From contig CALJMO010000021.1 of NCBI GenBank assembly GCA_937982065.1, forward strand, positions 3,274 to 67,273: 64,000 bases of DNA, read 5' to 3'. Source of the stretch: an uncultured Collinsella sp. (lineage in GTDB: Bacteria > Actinomycetota > Coriobacteriia > Coriobacteriales > Coriobacteriaceae). The position numbers and the translations under genes were made by a program. Of the stretch, positions 1 through 8,276 are shown one piece after another. How positions within the stretch are numbered: position 1 is the first letter of the stretch; each line of letters opens with the position of its first letter. Below the pieces are notes generated by a model that was given only the letters and a program-made list of their open reading frames with translations, was not told where the DNA came from and searched no databases.

Positions 1-2
1 TT

Positions 3-155
3 TATCCCAAACGATTTGAGCGAGAACAGAACGCTCGACGAAAGTACCTGGATACGGTAAACGGATTTGACTCTGATGGTGTCGACATTAGGGATTTGAT
101 GGCAGGGAGGGTTGATTTAAATGATCCAAGAGTTAACGGATCGTGGGCCGAGTAG
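3..155 (+). CDS. C-terminal end of an unidentified protein (5' truncated by the window edge)
   Basis: The third frame is open from the window edge to a TAG at 153-155 and encodes 50 residues. The tail is charged, contains the phrase DGVDIRDLMAGRVDLNDPRV and looks like coding sequence. It overlaps the first 35 bases of the next gene if that gene starts at 121, which suggests translational coupling. Genes of the XRE type found next to it often follow a DUF3990-type gene in gut bacteria, so this could be such a tail, but no diagnostic motif remains here. The family is therefore not assigned. Confidence 0.45.
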   Translation, partial: YPKRFEREQNARRKYLDTVNGFDSDGVDIRDLMAGRVDLNDPRVNGSWAE

Positions 156-819
156 GACATATCCCGTCTATTACCTTGAGGACGCAATGAACAACCTCGG
201 GGATTGCTTCGACTATGCCGTTAACGATTACGGAGCAGAAGGATCGGAAGTTGCTGAACTCTTTTGCCTGAGCGGCGTAGCTCGCGAGTTCGAACGCGGC
301 AACGCATGGGTAGTGTCGGGAAAGTCGGGCGTTGAACTATTTGCGCTCATCTCCGAAAGATCTGGTTACCAAACAGGGTCGATGCCAGATCGGACCTACC
401 GATTTGAGAAGACACCAGAATATTGGACGGGCTGGATACTGGCATATTTGCAGTGGCGCCTAGGGGGATCGTTCGAAGATCTGTTTCATGTTGTTCCATT
501 TGATGCGCTGCGAAACCTGTACTACCCCTGGCATGAGGCCTCGGAGGAGCGCGTGGCGCGCCTTGTCTGTGATATGGCGAAGAAGGCGCCGCGTCAGACT
601 AAACTGGCGCTAGCAAGAAAGAGGATTAAAAAAACCCAACAAGACCTGGCATACGAATCGGGTGTATCGCTCCGTTCAATCCAAATGTACGAACAGCGCC
701 AGCGAAACATCAACGAAGCCTCGGTAACGACAGTGAGGGATATTGCAAAAGTCCTACACTGCAACATCGAAGACCTCCTAGAACCAGTCTTCGAATACAA
801 AGAAACAAGCGCAGCGTAA
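121..819 (+). CDS. XRE-type helix-turn-helix protein with an uncharacterised N-terminal domain
   Basis: The product is 232 residues. The last third (about 157-222) is a Cro/C1-type helix-turn-helix, with the pattern LALARKRIKKTQQDLAYESG followed by a recognition-helix region and a hydrophobic AKVLHCNIEDLLEP end. The first 150 residues (MNNLGDCFDYAVNDYG, then EYWTGWILAYLQW and a YPWHEASEE segment) match, from memory, a family of putative regulators found beside DUF3990/DUF3791 genes in gut Firmicutes and Coriobacteriia. The ATG at 121 has GGGAGG ten bases upstream. An alternative ATG lies at 187 after GAGGAC. It may regulate or neutralise the product of the overlapping upstream gene, which is inference. 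Confidence 0.7.
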   Translation: MIQELTDRGPSRTYPVYYLEDAMNNLGDCFDYAVNDYGAEGSEVAELFCLSGVAREFERGNAWVVSGKSGVELFALISERSGYQTGSMPDRTYRFEKTPEYWTGWILAYLQWRLGGSFEDLFHVVPFDALRNLYYPWHEASEERVARLVCDMAKKAPRQTKLALARKRIKKTQQDLAYESGVSLRSIQMYEQRQRNINEASVTTVRDIAKVLHCNIEDLLEPVFEYKETSAA

Positions 820-955
820 ACCAAGCGCACAGGCGAAGCCTGTCACTAGTAAGTGCCCCTACCTAGCAAGAGCCCCTACCAATAAAAAGCAACTATCAGC
901 CCGGCGCTTTTACAAAGCGTAGGTCCCTGTAGCCGCCGTCAGCGAAGCTAACGTA

Positions 956-1080
956 GGGGAGGCCAGGGGCTTTGCCCCCAAATCTTTCCGCAGGACGGCA
1001 GGACCCCCGCCGCACGAAGTGCGCAGCGGGGGTCCTGCCATGTCCGAGGACGATTTGGGGGCAAAGCCCCTGGCCTCCCC
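956..1080. repeat. Nested long inverted repeat between the HTH gene and thrB
   Basis: Perfect 29-bp outer arms lie at 956-984 and 1052-1080 (GGGGAGGCCAGGGGC at the left end). Inside them is a second pair of 17-bp arms at 997-1013 and 1023-1039 with one mismatch, closed by GCAC-GAA-GTGC. A weaker outer complement, CTGTAG(C/T)CGCCGTC, at about 926-939 and 1095-1108 extends the structure into the 3' end of thrB. The two flanking genes converge, so it could end transcription from both sides, but there is no T tract. The rest of 820-955 shows nothing recognisable. Confidence 0.8.
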
Positions 1081-1101
1081 GGCGAGTATACGGGACGGCG
1101 A

Positions 1102-1983
1102 CTACAGGTATTCGATCTGGGCGCCTTCCGTGTCGCACGTCAGAATATGCGTATCGCACTTGGGGAACTGCTCGCGCAGCTTGACCTGCAGGAACTTTGC
1201 CACGATGGTGTCGTCGGTCACAGCCATGAGGGTCGAGCCCGAGCCGCTAATCCAGATGGTCTTAGCGCCGCCGTTAAGGCAGGTGTCGCGCACGGCGTTG
1301 TAGTCGGGAATCAGACGGCGACGATAGGGCTCCTGGATGCGGTCGTCGTTGGCGGCGGCAATCAGGTCGAGGTCACCAGTCTCCAAGCCGCGCGTCATGC
1401 CGGCGATGCGGCCCATCTGCCACACGGCGGTGGAGAGCGGAATCTCCTGCGGCACGACCTTGCGCGCCTCGCTCGTGTGTACCTCGTAGGGCGGAATCAC
1501 GGTAATAAAACGCAGGCGATCGCTCACCTCGTAGCGCAGGCACTGGGGGAGCGAATCGGTCGGCGTAAAGGAGCAGACGGCGCCGCCCAGGATAGCAGGG
1601 GCGACGTTATCGGGATGGCCCTCGACCTCGGTGGCAATGCGGACGAGCTCAGCGCGGTCGACGGTGTGGCCCGTCAGCGCGGCGGCAGCCATGATGCCGG
1701 CGACGACGCAGGTGGAGCTGGAACCCAGGCCACGGGCGACGGGCACGTCGGTCTGAATGTCGATGGCGACGGGGAAGGCCGGCTCGCCCCATGCGGCCAG
1801 CGCATCGACAAAGCTCACGTAGACCAGGTTGTTCTCGTTTTGGAATTCCTCGGGGCAGCCCGTGATGGTGAGCTTGTCGGCGCGCTCAAAGGTAAAGTGC
1901 GAGTAGAGGCTGACGGCCATGCCGAGGGTATCGTAGCCAATGCCCAAGTTGGCGCTTGTCGCTGGGACGGTGATCTTGATCAT
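1102..1983 (-). CDS. thrB: Homoserine kinase
   Basis: This 293-residue GHMP-family kinase phosphorylates homoserine to O-phosphohomoserine in the cytoplasm, the step before threonine synthase. The N-terminal VPATSANLGIGYDTLGMA segment is typical of ThrB, and the ATP phosphate-binding loop PVARGLGSSSTCV is at 81-93. Length is normal for bacterial ThrB (about 300). The start at 1983 has an AGGAGG-type site (1989-1995 on the minus strand). It follows thrC on the same strand, but a 204-base gap holding two hairpins separates them, so transcription may be attenuated between the two genes. Confidence 0.95.
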   Translation of the reverse strand: MIKITVPATSANLGIGYDTLGMAVSLYSHFTFERADKLTITGCPEEFQNENNLVYVSFVDALAAWGEPAFPVAIDIQTDVPVARGLGSSSTCVVAGIMAAAALTGHTVDRAELVRIATEVEGHPDNVAPAILGGAVCSFTPTDSLPQCLRYEVSDRLRFITVIPPYEVHTSEARKVVPQEIPLSTAVWQMGRIAGMTRGLETGDLDLIAAANDDRIQEPYRRRLIPDYNAVRDTCLNGGAKTIWISGSGSTLMAVTDDTIVAKFLQVKLREQFPKCDTHILTCDTEGAQIEYL

Positions 1984-1996
1984 GTGGGTCCTCCTG

Positions 1997-2108
1997 GCGT
2001 GCCTGGCTGTTTAGTTCGCTGCTCGGACAGTCCTGCGCAAGACGGAAAGCACATTAAGTGCTTTCCTTTGCGTGCGGAACTCACGACGAACTAAACAGCC
2101 AGGCACGC
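1997..2108. repeat. Inverted repeat abutting the thrB ribosome-binding site
   Basis: Perfect 22-bp arms lie at 1997-2018 and 2087-2108 (GCGTGCCTGGCTGTTTAGTT at the left). A second perfect 9-bp hairpin lies inside at 2044-2052 and 2058-2066 (GGAAAGCAC/GTGCTTTCC). On the minus strand the structure sits in the thrC-thrB gap and ends one base from the thrB Shine-Dalgarno site. It could be an attenuator, a processing site or a repetitive element; the sequence alone does not decide. Confidence 0.8.
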
Positions 2109-2154
2109 TGTGCGCGTTCGTCATCATCCCGAGGGTTATCTGATGAAAGAAGGT

Positions 2155-2174
2155 GCGCCGGCTTTCGCCGGCGC
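2155..2174 (-). terminator. Hairpin downstream of thrC
   Basis: GCGCCGGC-TTTC-GCCGGCGC is a perfect 8-bp GC stem with a four-base loop, 13 bases after the thrC stop on the minus strand. The following minus-strand bases are only moderately T-rich (ACCTTCTTTC), so it may be a leaky terminator or a 3'-end stabiliser ahead of thrB. Confidence 0.55.
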
Positions 2175-2186
2175 TTAATAAGGGAT

Positions 2187-3704
2187 CTAGTTGGTGCTCA
2201 TTCGTTTTGCTGCGGACTCGACGTAGCTGGCCATTTCGTCGACGTCGCAGACGTCTTCGAAACGGACGGGTTTGGATTCGAGTTCGGCGAGCTGGGCTGG
2301 GGCGACCGTGTTGGTTGTCTGCTCGAGCACGCGCATGGCCTCAAAGTCGTCCTCGGGAACGTCGAGGCCCAGGGCGTCGCAGCAGGCGCGCGGGAACTTG
2401 TAGGGGCTGGCGGTCGAAAGCAGCACGCGGGCCTTGGCGCCCTCGGCGGGAGCGGCCTGCTCAAAGACGTGATAACCACAAGCGGTGTGCGGGTCGATTA
2501 CGTAGCCGTTCGTATCCCAGCAGCTCTTGATGGCAGTGCGGACCTCGTCCTCGCTGGCCCAGCCGCAGGCAAAGACGCTCTGAATCTTGGCCAGCAGCTC
2601 GGCGGGCACCTCGTAGCGACCAGTCTGCGCCAGCTGCTCCATAAGGCCGGCAACGAGCTCACAGTCGCCATCGGACAGGAAGTACAGCATGCGCTCCAGG
2701 TTGGAGCTGATGAGGATGTCCATCGACGGCGAGATGGTCGTGAAGAACGGGCGGTTACGGTCGTAAACGCCGGTGGTCAGGAAGTCGGCAAGCACGTTGT
2801 TCTTGTCGCTCGCCACGACGAGCTTGGCGACGGGCAGACCCATGCGCTTGGCGTAGTAGCCGGCCAGAATATCGCCAAAGTTGCCGGTCGGCACGCAGAA
2901 CTCCACGGCGTCGCCGGCCTCGATGGCGCCGGCGCGCAGCAGCTGCGCATAGGCGGCAAAGTAGTAGACGACCTGCGGCACCAGGCGGCCGACGTTGATG
3001 GAGTTGGCGCTCGAAAGCACCGTGCCGGCGGCCTCAAGACGCTCGGCCAGCTCCTTATCGGCAAAGATGCGCTTGACGGCACTCTGGGCGTCGTCGAAGT
3101 TGCCGCGGATGCCGCAGACGGCGACGTTACCGCCCTCCTGGGTGGACATCTGCAGGTTCTGGACGCGGCTGACCTTGCCCTCGGGATAAAAGACGGTGAT
3201 GCCCGTGCCCGGAGCGTCGGCAAAACCGGCGAGCGCGGCCTTGCCCGTGTCGCCCGACGTGGCGGTGACAATCATGATGCGCTCGGCGCCGCCGTCCTTG
3301 GCGGAAGTGCGGGCCATCAGACGGGGGAGCATCTGCAGGGCGACATCCTTGAAGGCGCTTGTGGGGCCGCCAAAGAGCTCCATCACATAGGTCTGAGGGG
3401 CGTCAGCGCCCGGCGCTGCGTCGAGTTTGACGAGCGGCGTAACCTCTTCACTCGCGAACGTGCCGCGGTATGCCTCGTCGACACACGCCGAAATTTCTTC
3501 GGCCGTGTAATCATTCAGTAACATTCCCAACACATCTTGAGCGATTTCAAAGTACGATTTAGCTGCAAGCGAGCTGATATCGACCTGCTGGGTGCCGAGC
3601 TCGTCCGAGACAAACAAACCCCCGTCGGGAGCGATGCCGGTGCGGATTGCCACCTTACTTGAGCACGATAAAGTGCGTCCTCGTGTACTATGATAAGTTC
3701 CCAT
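2187..3704 (-). CDS. thrC: Threonine synthase
   Basis: This PLP enzyme converts O-phosphohomoserine to threonine. The product is 505 residues, the length of the long (E. coli/yeast-like) ThrC class. It begins with the class-typical MGTYHSTRG, and the PLP lysine lies in GGPTSAFKDVALQ (about K119). The open frame extends upstream to 3749, but the ATG at 3704 has CGAGGAG nine bases before it, so that start is preferred. It is divergent from lysC, and with thrB, lysC and asd it covers most of the aspartate-to-threonine route. Confidence 0.95.
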   Translation of the reverse strand: MGTYHSTRGRTLSCSSKVAIRTGIAPDGGLFVSDELGTQQVDISSLAAKSYFEIAQDVLGMLLNDYTAEEISACVDEAYRGTFASEEVTPLVKLDAAPGADAPQTYVMELFGGPTSAFKDVALQMLPRLMARTSAKDGGAERIMIVTATSGDTGKAALAGFADAPGTGITVFYPEGKVSRVQNLQMSTQEGGNVAVCGIRGNFDDAQSAVKRIFADKELAERLEAAGTVLSSANSINVGRLVPQVVYYFAAYAQLLRAGAIEAGDAVEFCVPTGNFGDILAGYYAKRMGLPVAKLVVASDKNNVLADFLTTGVYDRNRPFFTTISPSMDILISSNLERMLYFLSDGDCELVAGLMEQLAQTGRYEVPAELLAKIQSVFACGWASEDEVRTAIKSCWDTNGYVIDPHTACGYHVFEQAAPAEGAKARVLLSTASPYKFPRACCDALGLDVPEDDFEAMRVLEQTTNTVAPAQLAELESKPVRFEDVCDVDEMASYVESAAKRMSTN

Positions 3705-3808
3705 ATAACACTGCTCCTCGGATGCCTTGGTCCCAATCGGTGAAACCATGGTATCAGAGCGCGCAAAATAGGTTCGCAGAGGCTTTTTAGAAAGGTAACC
3801 TCCAGCCC

Positions 3809-5197
3809 ATGATTAAGATTGCCAAGTTTGGCGGCTCGTCGGTCGCCGACGCCGAACACTTCAAGAAGATCAAGGCCATCGTCGATGCCGATCCGGCTCG
3901 CCGTTTTGTGGTGGTTTCCGCCTGCGGTCGCCGTTTTAAGGGTGACACCAAGGTGACCGACCTGCTCTATCTGGTTAACGCGCACGTTAAGTACCACGTG
4001 TCGTGTGAGGAGCTGCTTGAGGACATTGGCCAGCGCTATTTTGATATCGCTGACGAGCTGGAGCTCACCTATCCCATCCGTGAGGAGTTCGCGGCCTTTG
4101 CCGAGCGCGCCCGCTCGGGCGGCTACTCCACCGAGGAGCTTGTGAGCCGTGGCGAGTACTTTACCGCCCGCCTGATGGCCGAGTACCTGGGCCTACCGTT
4201 CTTGGACGCCGCGACGGTTGTGGCGTTCCATCACGACGGTACGCTCAGCATGAATCGCACCTCCGAGCTGGTGCAGGAGTACGGCCAGCAGGGCGGCTTT
4301 GTTATGCCCGGTTTCTACGGCGCGACGCGTGAGGGCCAGATCAAGCTGCTCGACCGTGGCGGCGGCGATATTTCCGGCTCAATCCTGGCCAAGTGCCTGG
4401 GCGCCGACCTGTACGAGAACTGGACCGACGTTTCTGGCTTCTATTCTGCCGATCCTCGCATTGTTCCCGAGGCTCAGCCCATTGCGCGCGTTACCTACGA
4501 GGAGCTGCGCGAGCTTTCGTACATGGGTGCGAGCGTTCTGCACGAGGAAGCTGTGTTTCCCGTGCGCGAGGCTGGTATTCCGCTGGTCATCAAGAACACC
4601 AATGCGCCGCAGGACCCCGGCACTATCATTAGCGAGACGGCTGATGAGGGCGAGGCGGAGCCCATCATTACCGGCGTGACCGGCAAGCGCGGCTTTGTCG
4701 CCATCAACGTGGCCCGCGACCGCACCAAGCCCCGCGTTGGCTTTATGCGCCGTGCGCTTTCGGTCTTCGAGCGCTATGACGTTTCCGTCGAGCATATGCC
4801 CACCGGCGTCGACCGCTTTGGCGCCGTGGTGCAGGAGCAGGATGTGCACGATTCGCTGTACTCACTCGTGGGCGACATCCAGCAGGAGGTCGAGCCGCTC
4901 GAGATCGAGGTTGTCGAGGGCTTGGCGCTCATCGCTACCGTCGGCCGCAACCTGCGCGGTCGTGCAGGTATCTCGGGCCATCTGTTTGGCATGCTCGGCC
5001 AGGCCGGCGTGAGCGTGCGTATGATTTCGCAGAGCTGCGACGAGATCAACATCATTATCGGTGTCGAGGAGAAGGACTTCGACCTGGCGATTCGGACCAT
5101 TTACCGTGCCTTTTCCGATAAAAACGGCATTGTGAAGGTCTCCGACTTGGAGGCTTCCGCGCCGGTCGAGCCCGCCCTGGACGTGCTCCGCAAGTAG
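3809..5197 (+). CDS. lysC: Aspartate kinase (monofunctional)
   Basis: It catalyses the ATP-dependent phosphorylation of aspartate, the entry step to lysine, threonine and methionine. The 462-residue protein starts with the kinase signature KFGGSSVADAEHF, followed by RRFKGDTKVTDLL, typical of the aspartate kinases of Firmicutes and relatives. The C-terminal part from about residue 310 (VGFMRRALSVFERYDVSVEHM and RGRAGISGHLFGMLGQAGVSV) forms the ACT regulatory domains, so feedback inhibition is expected. The ATG at 3809 is preceded by GAAAGGTAACC, a weak ribosome site. It is followed by asd after 173 bases. Confidence 0.95.
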   Translation: MIKIAKFGGSSVADAEHFKKIKAIVDADPARRFVVVSACGRRFKGDTKVTDLLYLVNAHVKYHVSCEELLEDIGQRYFDIADELELTYPIREEFAAFAERARSGGYSTEELVSRGEYFTARLMAEYLGLPFLDAATVVAFHHDGTLSMNRTSELVQEYGQQGGFVMPGFYGATREGQIKLLDRGGGDISGSILAKCLGADLYENWTDVSGFYSADPRIVPEAQPIARVTYEELRELSYMGASVLHEEAVFPVREAGIPLVIKNTNAPQDPGTIISETADEGEAEPIITGVTGKRGFVAINVARDRTKPRVGFMRRALSVFERYDVSVEHMPTGVDRFGAVVQEQDVHDSLYSLVGDIQQEVEPLEIEVVEGLALIATVGRNLRGRAGISGHLFGMLGQAGVSVRMISQSCDEINIIIGVEEKDFDLAIRTIYRAFSDKNGIVKVSDLEASAPVEPALDVLRK

Positions 5198-5269
5198 CTA
5201 CCATCCCGGTGATTTTTGGGACATGTCTCATAAATCTACGGCGGGGCGTTTCGTTTCGGTTTCGTTTCG

Positions 5270-5296
5270 ACGGGGCGGGTTTCGTGTCCGCCCCGT
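5270..5296 (+). terminator. Hairpin between lysC and asd
   Basis: ACGGGGCGG at 5270-5278 pairs with CCGCCCCGT at 5288-5296 around a nine-base loop, followed by TCTTGT. It is about 75 bases after lysC and 75 before asd, so it can end the lysC message or attenuate read-through. A TATAC-containing stretch just after it (about 5302-5308) could be part of an asd promoter, but no clear -35 box is visible. Confidence 0.5.
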
Positions 5297-5370
5297 TCTT
5301 GTATACACTGGCAACAATAATCAGCCTGCTCGGCGTGCGGGCAAAAGCCACAACCTTTAAAGGGGGAAGC

Positions 5371-6396
5371 ATGAAACAGTACACGGTTGCTATTTTGGGC
5401 GCGACGGGAGCCGTGGGCACCCAGATGCTCGAGTGCCTCAACGAGCAGGAGTTCCCGATCGGCAAGCTCAAGTTGTTGGCAAGTGCACGCTCCGCGGGCA
5501 AGACCGTTGAGTTCCGCGGCGAGCAGATCGTGATCGAAGAGGCTTGCCCCGAGGCCTTTGAGGGCTGTGATATTGTGCTCGGAGCCGCCGGCGACGATAT
5601 CGCGAAGGAGCTACTGCCCGAGGCCGTCAAGCGCGGCGCCGTCGTGGTCGACAACAGCCATGCCTTCCGCATGGATCCCGAGGTGCCGTTGGTCGTGCCC
5701 GAGATCAATGCCGACGACATCAAGTGGCATCACGGCCTTATCGCCAACCCCAACTGCGCGACCATCATCGGCCTGGTTCCCACGTGGCCGCTGCATCAGC
5801 TTGCCGGCGTGAAGCGCATGATCGTCTCGACGTATCAGGCGGCTTCGGGTGCCGGTGCTCCCGGTATGGCCGAGCTCGAAGCGCAGCTTGCCGCCCTGGG
5901 CCGTGGCGAGGAGATTCCCGAGCCGCGCGCGTTTGCCGCCCAGCTGGCGAGCAACCTGATTCCGCAGATTGGCGGCGTCAAGGAGGAGGGCTTTACCTCC
6001 GAGGAGATGAAACTGCAGAACGAGGGCCGTAAGATCATGCATCTGCCCGAGCTGCGCGTGAACTGCACCTGCGTGCGCGTGCCCGTGCTGCGTTCGCACT
6101 CCGAGAGCATTACGCTCGAGTTTGAGCGCGACATCACGGTGGAAGAGGCCCGTGCTGCGCTGGCTGCCGCTCCGGGCGTGAAGCTGGTTGACGACATGGG
6201 CGCCGAGGATGCGCATGATCGCTTCCCCATGCCGATGGATACGTCCGATCAGGATCTGATCTGGGTCGGTCGCGTGCGTCGCGACATCTCGAACCCCGAG
6301 GCCACGCGCGGTATTACCTTCTGGTGCTGCGGCGACCAAATCCGTAAGGGCGCGGCAACCAACGCCGTCCAGATCGCTAAGCTGCTCTGCGAGTAG
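5371..6396 (+). CDS. asd: Aspartate-semialdehyde dehydrogenase
   Basis: It reduces aspartyl phosphate to aspartate semialdehyde with NADPH, directly after the LysC reaction. The product is 341 residues, normal for the family. The N-terminal Rossmann segment is VAILGATGAVGTQML, the catalytic cysteine is in NPNCATIIG (about C129), and the conserved STYQAASGAGAPGM segment follows. The frame is open from 5209, but the ATG at 5371 is preceded by AAAGGGGGAAGC and fits the usual MKQYTVAILG start. It is the second gene of the lysC-asd unit. Confidence 0.95.
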   Translation: MKQYTVAILGATGAVGTQMLECLNEQEFPIGKLKLLASARSAGKTVEFRGEQIVIEEACPEAFEGCDIVLGAAGDDIAKELLPEAVKRGAVVVDNSHAFRMDPEVPLVVPEINADDIKWHHGLIANPNCATIIGLVPTWPLHQLAGVKRMIVSTYQAASGAGAPGMAELEAQLAALGRGEEIPEPRAFAAQLASNLIPQIGGVKEEGFTSEEMKLQNEGRKIMHLPELRVNCTCVRVPVLRSHSESITLEFERDITVEEARAALAAAPGVKLVDDMGAEDAHDRFPMPMDTSDQDLIWVGRVRRDISNPEATRGITFWCCGDQIRKGAATNAVQIAKLLCE

Positions 6397-6408
6397 TGCG
6401 ACCTGTCC

Positions 6409-6538
6409 GGCGGGGGCCGGGCTTAGTTTTCAGAACGTCCTCGACCATGTGTGGCGCCTTGTCCTGCTCCTTCGGAGCCGCGGACAAGGCGCCACATTGG
6501 TCTGCGGAGTGTTCTGAAAACTAAGCCCGGCCCCCGCC
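6409..6538. repeat. Triple-nested inverted repeat after asd
   Basis: Perfect 28-bp outer arms lie at 6409-6436 and 6511-6538 (GGCGGGGGCCGGGCTTAG at the left). Inside are perfect 15-bp arms at 6450-6464 and 6482-6496 (TGTGGCGCCTTGTCC) and a third hairpin GCTCC-TTC-GGAGC at 6466-6478. The architecture copies that at 956-1080 although the sequences are unrelated. It begins 13 bases after the asd stop. The remaining gap to 6746 is GC-rich and shows nothing recognisable apart from the ribosome site of the next gene. Confidence 0.8.
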
Positions 6539-6746
6539 TGCGGTGACTCGGCTGCGAGCGGCCAGCGATGGGGCCGTTGTTGGTTGGGGCCGCTGGGCTG
6601 ATGTGAGGGCACGTGGCCGCTGCGGGCCCTGGTCCCGGCGGCGGCCTCGGCGCTGTGCGCCTGCTGCCTTGGGTAACTTTGGGGTCGATTGAAGTTGTCT
6701 ACACAATTCGCGGTATTATGGTGCGGAGTTTTGAAAGGAGCCGCTG

Positions 6747-7325
6747 GTGGTCACGACGACGTTTGCTTCGCCTTTGGGCGAAATCTTGCTTGCCGCTGAT
6801 GGCCGCGGTCTGACGGGGCTTTGGTTTGAGGGACAGGAGCATTTTGGCTCCACGCTTCTCAAAGAAGATCCCGAACATGTTGAAGGCGCCGATGCAGTTT
6901 CTGGTGCTGGCGGCATGTCGTCGGTGAGTCCGGCAAATGGTGCGGCGTCTTCGGTGCTTGAGCGTTCCTGGGCTTGGCTGAATGCTTATTTTGCGGGGCA
7001 GGAGCCTCGGTTTACGCCGCCGTTGCATATGATTGGCACGGCATTTCAGCGTGAGGTTTGGTTTGAGCTGCTCTCTATCCCGCGTGGCGAGGTCGCTACG
7101 TATGGCGAGATCGCTCAGCGCGTTGCGGCTCGACATCGTGTGCCGGGAAACGAGGCACCTGTTGTGTCTCCTCGTGCGGTGGGGGCCGCGGTCGCTCGCA
7201 ACCCTGTTTCGATTATTGTGCCATGCCATCGCGTGGTGGCGGCCGACGGCTCGCTTAACGGATATGCCGGCGGGCTTGATCGCAAGGAGTGGCTGCTTCG
7301 GCTTGAGGGCGCGTACGAGGAGTAA
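6747..7325 (+). CDS. ogt: Methylated-DNA--protein-cysteine S-methyltransferase
   Basis: It repairs O6-alkylguanine by transferring the alkyl group to its own cysteine in a suicide reaction. The acceptor motif IIVPCHRVVAADG gives C160, followed by the family's GLDRKEWLL end. The helix-turn-helix region FQREVWFELLSIPRGEVATYGEIA is present. Length is 192, slightly long because of a low-complexity Ala/Gly/Ser insert at about 48-70. The start is GTG at 6747, with AAAGGAG six bases upstream. No neighbour is functionally linked. Confidence 0.93.
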   Translation: MVTTTFASPLGEILLAADGRGLTGLWFEGQEHFGSTLLKEDPEHVEGADAVSGAGGMSSVSPANGAASSVLERSWAWLNAYFAGQEPRFTPPLHMIGTAFQREVWFELLSIPRGEVATYGEIAQRVAARHRVPGNEAPVVSPRAVGAAVARNPVSIIVPCHRVVAADGSLNGYAGGLDRKEWLLRLEGAYEE

Positions 7326-7364
7326 CACTCGAGCGCTTTGCATAGCCAAGATGCCGTGAAAGAA

Positions 7365-7504
7365 CGGGACATGCTTTCCGAATGGAGGCTCAGACGGAAA
7401 CTACGTCCCGGAATTCCGTTTTAAAGCGGGATGCGCTTTCCGAATGGCGTTCCAAGCGGAAACCGTGTCCCGGAATACAGCCTCAGAGTGGGACACCGTT
7501 TCCG
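7365..7504. repeat. Two and a half tandem palindromic units
   Basis: Unit 1 pairs CGGGACATGCTTTCCG (7365-7380) with CGGAAACTACGTCCCG (7395-7410). Unit 2 pairs CGGGATGCGCTTTCCG (7427-7442) with CGGAAACCGTGTCCCG (7457-7472). A lone left arm, TGGGACACCGTTTCCG, follows at 7489-7504. The period is about 62 bases. The third unit is cut off just where the decayed genes at 7532-8106 begin, which suggests that a rearrangement removed its right half. Confidence 0.75.
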
Positions 7505-7531
7505 GCTGAGACCACCTGCCTGGACATCGAT

Positions 7532-7750
7532 CTACGCCCGCTCCTGCAGGGCGTAGATGGACTTATCCATGTTGAACAGGTAAGCCACAACGCAGACAAT
7601 AATGAACATCGGCAAGTTACCAAAGCCGAAGACTTCGCAGCCAATAAGGATGGGTGCGAGCAGCGTATTGGTGGCGCTGCCAAAGACGGCTGCGTAGCCC
7701 AGTGCGGCGCAGAGCTCGACGGGCATGCCGAGTTGAGCCTCGTTATGGCG
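7532..7750 (-). pseudogene. C-terminal remnant of a chloride-channel-like membrane protein
   Basis: About 70 codons read HNEAQLGMPVELCAALGY, then AAVFGSATNTLLAPILIG and a second hydrophobic helix (LPMFIIVCVVAYLF), ending at a natural stop. The FGSATNTLLAPILIGCEVFG phrase resembles the last membrane helices of ClC chloride-channel proteins. Everything upstream is missing: at about 7750 the sequence passes without a stop, but in a different frame, into the Abi_2 remnant. This is therefore a broken gene fused to unrelated DNA. The ClC assignment is by family resemblance from memory. Confidence 0.55.
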
Positions 7751-8106
7751 ACATCTGGGTAACAGAAAGGCCCGCGTTCCTCAGAGGCAAGATAGGCAAT
7801 TCTGCTTCTGAGGTAGATCTCAATTCTGCCGACCGCACTGCCGACCGCATCAAACATTAACTGCCGGAGGGCTCGGTCAAATTCATACGTGTAGATGATG
7901 GTTTCGAATGTTGTGCCTTCGCGAAAGATGGTAATCCCGGACTTGCATTTGGTTTTGTAGGGAAACCAGTAGGCCGACAGTCTGTAGTGGTTGGCTTCGA
8001 CCAAAGCTCGCTCGAGTTCGCTTTGATCAGAGCACTTAAGACCCTTGTTTTCTGTCAATAGTGCTATTTGTTCGTTGATGGATATCCGCGACTTCTGGGA
8101 TTTCAT
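7750..8106 (-). pseudogene. Truncated Abi_2 (AbiD/AbiF-like) abortive-infection gene
   Basis: The first 118 or so codons match the Abi_2 family: a short basic start, INEQIALLTENKGL, then LVEANHYRLSAYWFPYK, FETIIYTYEFDRALRQLMFDA and IEIYLRSRIAYL. Family members are about 300 residues and act in phage abortive infection or type IV-like toxin systems. Here family similarity stops after GPFCYPDV; the frame runs on to 7483 only as a frame-shifted read-through of the chloride-channel remnant. The ATG at 8106 opens directly with the family's N-terminus. The gene is judged non-functional. No partner antitoxin is visible. Confidence 0.75.
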
Positions 8107-8276
8107 TAAGCCTCTTGATAGAAAAAGAGCTGGAGTTGCGCATCGTTGAGAGGCTTTCCAGCTTTAGCAAAACAAACTTATAAGATGCGACGGGCCGCGT
8201 CAAGATAATTGCTTGACAGCCTAGGAGGCGGCTGGTTGGCTGGCTTAAAACCCAGCGCGTGAAATGACGCTCCACG

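Noticed and set aside
2058..3521. A long plus-strand open frame of 487 codons opposite thrC
   Set aside because: It is the mirror of the thrC codon pattern in GC-rich DNA; its translation is low-complexity and threonine synthase motifs on the other strand are unambiguous.
6613..6813. A 66-codon open frame overlapping the alkyltransferase start
   Set aside because: It lacks a ribosome site and overlaps the well-supported GTG start at 6747.
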